A DNA stretch of 64,000 nt from Trichoderma breve (Eukaryota; Ascomycota; Sordariomycetes; Hypocreales; Hypocreaceae), in assembly GCF_028502605.1 (NCBI RefSeq), contig NC_079232.1, forward strand, positions 2,232,001-2,296,000. The letters are read 5' to 3'. Numbering within the stretch: the first letter of the stretch is position 1; every line of letters begins with the position of its first letter. The position numbers and the translations under genes are program-made. The notes beneath the pieces are model-generated. The model was not told the DNA's origin, searched no databases, and was given only the letters and a program-made list of their open reading frames with translations. This document shows, piece after piece, positions 58,799 to 64,000 of this stretch.

Positions 58799-59943
58799 TC
58801 ATCGCTTCATGCTGCCAATAAGCTCCCGCTGCGTCTCCCGCTCCTTCGCACCATCACTCAGGCTGCCCACACTCCGCAAGTCACCAACAACGTCCTTGGC
58901 CTTGCCAAAGTAGACATCCTGCAGCAAATTACGCATCTTGAGCTCCATGTCCTCCACCAGGCGGCCGACATTGGCAATGTGGCTGTCGTCGTTCTCCACG
59001 GGAAGGTCCTGCTCCACTTGGCGCGTCATGTTGCCGCTGAGGTCCATGTCGCCGACGGTGCCCTCGACGTTGGTGGACAGCGAGAGGATCACGGTGGATG
59101 TGAGCTTGTAGTGGGTTGTTCGGCCGCGCTCAATGGCCTCGAAGACGTGGATCGAGTCCCAGACGCCTTCGGTGTTGGATCCGGGGGTGGCAGCTAGAAG
59201 GATGGAAATGAGTTGTTAGCATATGATGATATACATGAGACTGTCGGACCAGGCTGATGTGCAGTAGTAAGGCCAAAGACAACGAAAGAGAGGGATGCAT
59301 GCAGCCAACGTACATTTCTTGACCAACACGACGCCGGCGAATCCGTCGTCCAGGTTCCACAGGTACACGCTGCTCACGCCCCCCTCGTAGTACAGCTCCC
59401 TGTAGATGTCAAAGGCCTCGTTAGCCTTGATCTCCATCTTGCGGACTCTCTCGTTGGGGATGGCGCCCTCGCCCGCGCCCTCGCTGCCTCCCGGGCCGAC
59501 ACCGCCCACGCCGCCCTCGTCCAGCGGCGGGTCGAACTGGTTGCTCCATGGCGAGCGGTAGCTGTCGCCGTCGCGGTTGTAGTCGCAGAGGAGGTAGTCT
59601 CGGCCGGTCTGCCTGCACCGCTTGACGGTGAGGGGCTGGTCGACGGACGAGAGGAGGTCTTCGGTCAGGTCAGGGGCCAGGGAGATGATTGCGTTGAGGT
59701 GCTCGCTCGTGTGTTTCGGATTCAGGCGGCGGAGGAGATCGCTGCAGGATGCATCAAAAGAGAAGATTTCGTCAGCTTCAGGTCAGAGATTGGGTGTGGG
59801 AGAAGGATTATTAACAAAGGGCATCAGGGGGGAGAAGCGAGAACAGCGGATGTGATGGTTTGGGCGTGGTATGGAGGAGAGGAGGGGGGAAACAAGAGGA
59901 GAAGGAGAACTCACAGCGCCGAATCAAAGGGATCCGCAGCCAT
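58799..59943 (-). CDS. F-actin capping protein subunit beta
   Basis: Predicted 283 residues, exons 59943-59915, 59741-59314 and 59193-58799. Pairs with CapA to cap barbed ends of actin filaments and is part of actin patches and dynactin. Conserved elements: [47 protein letters not shown] with NQFDPPL after it, [46 protein letters not shown] and the C-terminal tentacle-like helix. A Gly-rich insertion (about residues 88-105) between DPPLDEG and ERVRKME is the usual variable loop. Exon 1 codes nine residues plus two bases (MAADPFDSA). The intron 2 donor is GTACGT, giving [16 protein letters not shown]. Confidence 0.94.
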
Positions 59944-61017
59944 TTCAATGCGAATGTGCTGCAGCAAATGCAGACTCGAATATCAGTTGGAGATGGTTAT
60001 GGAGGGTTGATTGCAGCACTGCTCCCAACGGCGAGGTCGGTAAAGGAAGCCCAAGATATTGTCGTCGCGGGGTTTCGAATTGTCGGGTCTCCAGGGGGTC
60101 ACGTCACCAGTAACGGGCCTCTAAGAAGCCGGTGGCTAGCGGCAGCTATCAACTAATTGGGGCTCTGTTGGAGCAGCGATAACCCCACCAGTTGGGCTGG
60201 GAGCTCGAGCTTCTTAAGCTTGGTGCTGCTTGAGTTGAGTTACAGGACATAGCTCTACTAACTCCCATCTGTGTAAGCTGCATGATTCCTCAATTCCATG
60301 ATAATTGAGTATATGGAACAATCTTCAAGAAAAGAGAAACCAATGATTCTTAATTACATAAATAATATAGTTATATATGCTTTCATATTCACGCTTTCAC
60401 TGTTAGAATTGTCATTATTATCATCATCATCATCAATTTTCATCATCAAACATCCAATTTGTCTGTAAATCTACCTATCCAGGGCAATAAGAAACAACAC
60501 AAAAGAGAGCACGCAATACTAGCAAACGCTCCCAAGACAGAATATCCCTCCCCGCCTTACTTCAAGCAGCCAAGGTCGGAAATCCAACAAGACCAAAACA
60601 CACACAAATCCTGAAATATCAAGCGCCCCTTTTCCAGACCCTCTATGAGAGAGAACAGACAAACGGTGTTCCGCCTTGCTATGCCCCTGACCATATAGTC
60701 CCGGCCCGTACCGTAAAATCGCCCAAAACGCCCCGCCAATTCCTTCGTCCTCCCTTCTTCGGTGTCGTGTCACCTGGCATGGTGCCGTTTCCCGCTGCCG
60801 TGTATTTTTTTGTTGGGTTATATTCGTTTTTTTCTTATCTTCCTCCCCTAACATTATGTTGATATAAACAGTTGTCCAAGGTGTCTTGAAGAGCTGAGCG
60901 AAGCAAACGCTATTACCGCCTTTCCAGAAAATCGGAATGCTGACGTAAAGAAAAAATCCATTTCCAGTGCCTGATATTACCACGGAAAGAGTATCCTGCG
61001 TGCGGGTGCCTCACCGT
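59944..61017. other. Intergenic 1.1 kb
   Basis: Between two minus-strand genes: capping protein promoter and BAH-PHD 3' UTR. Contains an ATC/TCA-rich stretch at about 60412-60450 and T-rich sequence near 60.8 kb. No gene recognised. Confidence 0.45.
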
Positions 61018-62556
61018 TTACTCAATGAGAGTGTCGCACAGCAGACAATATGCCGGCTCTGTCCACTTCTTCTCTCCTCCCTCGACGCCCTCTCTCAAAT
61101 CTGTCACCTCCCAGACCGTGGGGCCTTCGTTCATCTTGAGCGTGGCTTCGAAAAGGCCCTCCCAGGGTTTCTTAGACGACTTCTTGCGCCTTCCTCGCTT
61201 TGCCAGGGCTGATTTTGAAGACTTATCCAGAGAATTTTGCGGTGCCGGTGTTGGAGTTTCTGTGTCCTTGGACGACTCGTCATCTCCCTGCTTCACGAGA
61301 ACTTGATCCTTTATCTCACTGTTGGCGACGATTGGCGACTTTCTGTCCTCTCCCTCGACCGAGGGGCTCAACAGGCGGTAGGGCAGGTCTCCTTTGGTTC
61401 CTTCCTTTGGCTCAGCCTTTGTATCCTCCTTGGCCTCCTCTTTGATGGCCGGCTTTTCCGATTTGTGAGGAATATCCGTTCCCAGTCGATCGTACACTCG
61501 GGTGAGGACATCGTCGAGCAGGCAATCGTAATGCATCCACTCCTCGCACGTCTTATTGGAGCATCCTACTAACGTTTTGTCGGGATTGGCGGGAGTCCTA
61601 CATTTGCAGACGAGGGCGACCGACTATTTGCCAAGATGTTAGTATTGACCGTGCTGAAAGCGGAACGACTGTTATAGCAATTGCATACCGATAACTCCGC
61701 CGTCCTGCAGTTGAACGCTTGTCTCCAATACAGAGATTCTTGAATGTCATCATCGTTCGATTCGATCCACTGTTTGACATTGACGCCCATTACGACGCTC
61801 ACGACATTGATAATATCCACTACCCCAGTGTTAGAGACCCAACAGGCACTCATTGGTGCTTGGATGCTTACTATGATTGGAGGCGACCAGCTCATGCTGT
61901 CCATGATATGGCTGCCGACCAGAGATTTGCTTCTTGCCGTCCATAGTACCAAGAGGTAGCTCCTCAGGCCAATACATCCAGTACACGCGGGCATATACGT
62001 GATGTTCATCCGAGGCCCGAACCTCCAATATCCGGGCTACCCAGTAATCTGCCTTCTTGGCAACTTTGCTGGCGCCGGCAGGCAGAGAGTTTTGCCGTTC
62101 CATGGTTGCCTCGTTCGCCACATAGACAAAGTCTTCTGTGTAGTACTTGACGCCATTGACTATACAGGTTCCGCTTGGTTAGCTGCTCGGGGTCCAGATG
62201 TTGCCCGGGAGATGCGGGAAGTGGCACTTACGAACGAAGCTGTTGTAGCGTGTCATGTCGAGCCATTGCTTGCGGGGGTCGACGGCGTAGTACAGCTTCA
62301 AGGATTGGCTCGACTTGAATTTGCCTTCGGGATGGAAGACGGCGTTTTGCGTCTGGACCTTTTTGTTGTTGTCCTCCTCGGATTTGTCATGCTTCCTCTT
62401 CTTCGACTTGGGACCGTCCCTCTCATTGCGCTCTGGCTCCGAGACGACGGTGACGGTGAAGGGACAGTCGGCACGATTCTCGTCCGGGACAGCACCATCA
62501 GGAGCTGAGGCGCCGTCTGGAGCAGGGCGAGAGCGCTTCCGAGGCTTGGAACTCAT
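61018..62556 (-). CDS. BAH-PHD chromatin protein (EPR-1/BP1-like candidate)
   Basis: Predicted 449 residues, exons 62556-62232, 62159-61872, 61819-61689 and 61623-61018. Residues 1-70 are basic and disordered with nuclear-localisation-like clusters (KPRKRSR, KSKKRKH). A BAH domain spans about 85-225 (VNGVKYYTEDFVYVANE, YWVARILEV, ARVYWMYWPEEL, GQHELVASNHMDIINV). A PHD-type zinc finger starts at C254-K-C256 and continues C269, C274, H279, C282. The last ligand pair is missing there but C441-x2-C444 closes the protein, so the finger is interrupted by about 158 residues of low complexity. In Neurospora EPR-1 and the BP1 proteins of Magnaporthe and Fusarium, BAH-PHD proteins act in Polycomb-type H3K27me3 silencing; orthology here is inferred from architecture. 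An in-frame ATG at 62634 would add 26 residues. Confidence 0.86.
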
Positions 62557-64000
62557 CGCGGGCCGTGGGCAGCGCGCCGTCGGTGTCGCGCAAGCTGGGG
62601 CGTCGCGCGTCGTAGGAATTCGGACGGCCGGCAATGGGCGCAGCGACTCTTTTGGCGAGCTGTTGCTTCTGACAAAGCGAGAGATGGGCCTTGGATCTGG
62701 TTCGGTCTATCTCGATGTAAACACAAGCGCCCGCCCCGATAAATAGCACAGGCAGTCTGCAACAGCGGCACGGGCCCTGGTAAATCGGGAGCAAGATAAG
62801 GTAGGATTCCTGCTATGCACCGAATTCTAGATGACAGCTCTAGCAAAGGCGCGGGCTAGAGCTCAGCGGGCGTAGCCACCGCAATCCCGGGGGGACAGAC
62901 AAGGGGGAAGAGAGGAGCAGGTCGAGGACAGGGAATCGCGCAAAAAGCTATGGATATTTTTTTGGTCTTTTGCTTTTTTTTTCTGCTGCCTTCCAAAGTG
63001 GGCTTGTATCGACAATACCCGTTGGCGGGGGATCAAGCGGCGATCCCAGCGGCGCGCAAACCGTGCTAAAGAGAAAAGGAGGGATTAAGAAGAGAAAAAG
63101 AGATGAAGAAAAAAAGAAAAGCGTTGCTTCTGCTTGGGCCGCCGTCCTGTCGAACCAACGTGTTCTGCTAGGCAAAAACAGAAGAGGAGAGGAATAGGAA
63201 TAGGTGAACGGTCACTAAGGTGGAAAAGAGTGGAGGGAACAGGGTCATGTACCTACGCAGGCACCTTGCGCCGACCAGGTACTTACTTGGCCCGGGTTAC
63301 GTACAGTATAACAAAATAGCACTGGACGGGACACGCGAATACGCACGCAAATGAACGCGCAGAGCAGAGGGAACGCAAAAACCCCCACTGTAATCGAGCT
63401 GTTGCTTATTGTCTAGCGCGATGGATTGGGGAAATGCCAGCACGTTGCTGCATGGAATCGGATCAATTATTGTGGCAATTTAGCCGTTGTTCCTTAGTGC
63501 TTCTAGTAGCGGCCTAGATCGCCTTGGTAGTGGCGTTTTTGATATGGATAGTATGGGTTTGATGTGTGAGTTGAGTCGTGTCGAGCTGACTTTATGTTGT
63601 TGGTTCGTTGTCCAGGTATAAGACGCCCCCCGGAGTGGAATGTCACTGTCACTACCTAGCTACAAGGGGATTCGAGTCGGGGACGTTGCCTATCATGGAT
63701 ATTTTGTAGGCGTCAGACTGCCATATAGTTTACCAGGTATGTAATACTGTATGTATGTGGTTTGGGTTCCGAGGTTGCCTTGCTTAGATGCGGTGTGCAA
63801 GCCAGCACAAGGCCTCAGTTGAGTCTGGGCAACTCTATTAGGCAGCGGATTAGTTGAGCAATGCATTCAAGGACAGGGGAATATCAGTTGCTCGACGAAT
63901 AGAAACAAGAAGAAAATCAAGTTGATACCCCAGCACTTATCAATCCCACACCTTTTTCGAAATAGCAAAGTATTATTCACCGAGTTAAACCTAGCCCTTG
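62557..64000. other. Right-edge intergenic
   Basis: Upstream of the BAH-PHD gene to the window edge. It has a purine-rich stretch on the + strand at about 63070-63130. No ORF longer than about 75 codons looks real, and no RNA gene was seen. The next gene must lie beyond the window. Confidence 0.5.

Noticed and set aside
1..64000. tRNA genes, CRISPR arrays, operons, transposons
   Set aside because: I looked for T-loop GTTCRA-like blocks, regular spaced repeats, paired terminal repeats and transposase/reverse transcriptase motifs and found none that held up; a tRNA scan with software would be more sensitive than reading by eye.

Overview
This window looks like nuclear DNA of a filamentous ascomycete, most likely Sordariomycetes/Hypocreales and possibly Trichoderma-like; the genus is a guess. 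The reasons are short introns (mostly 50-150 nt, GTAAGT-type donors, CTAAC-type branch points, YAG acceptors), genes on both strands without operons, and Pezizomycotina proteins such as a CreB-type deubiquitinase, a fungal-architecture adenylate cyclase and a BAH-PHD chromatin protein. I see no rRNA, no convincing tRNA, no CRISPR, no transposase or reverse transcriptase and no secondary-metabolite genes. I rebuilt exon structures by hand from splice signals, reading frame and family conservation; every multi-exon total below is a multiple of three.

Layout. 1-11.5 kb: tRNA-dihydrouridine synthase Dus4 (-, cut by the left edge), a GPI-type secreted cupredoxin (-), a 3 kb gap, an RBR ubiquitin ligase with a long coiled coil (-), a gap, and an FAH-family hydrolase (-) divergent from the LYR protein SDHAF1 (+). 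11.8-14.1 kb: two + strand hypothetical ORFs in one frame, separated by a single TAG. 14.5-20 kb: RTC4-like protein (-), dynactin p50 (+), MOCS2A/MoaD (+) and a PSI-domain membrane protein (-). 20.5-40.2 kb: GH13 alpha-glucosidase (-), a 4 kb gap, the very large adenylate cyclase (+), ALG12 mannosyltransferase (-) and the creB-type deubiquitinase (-). 40.2-45.3 kb is gene-poor. 45.3-53.2 kb: mitochondrial phosphate carrier (-), CBS-domain protein (+), calycin-like protein (-) and an atypical SDR (-). 53.2-58.8 kb is gene-poor, with a (GA)21 tract. 58.8-64 kb: actin capping protein beta (-), a BAH-PHD protein (-) and a blank right edge.

Most genes are housekeeping genes with no pathway clustering. 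One loose theme is carbon sensing: an isomaltase-like enzyme with paired CreA/Cre1-type promoter boxes, the cAMP synthase and the creB deubiquitinase lie within 20 kb. The observations I find most worth checking are the in-frame TAG between the two hypothetical ORFs, a possible poison exon in the long adenylate cyclase intron, four PKA-like sites in the linker splitting its LRR array, the PHD finger interrupted by about 158 residues, the 14-nt microexon splitting the CreB catalytic cysteine codon, and an 8-mer (TACTCGTA) found eleven times and only in gene-free DNA.
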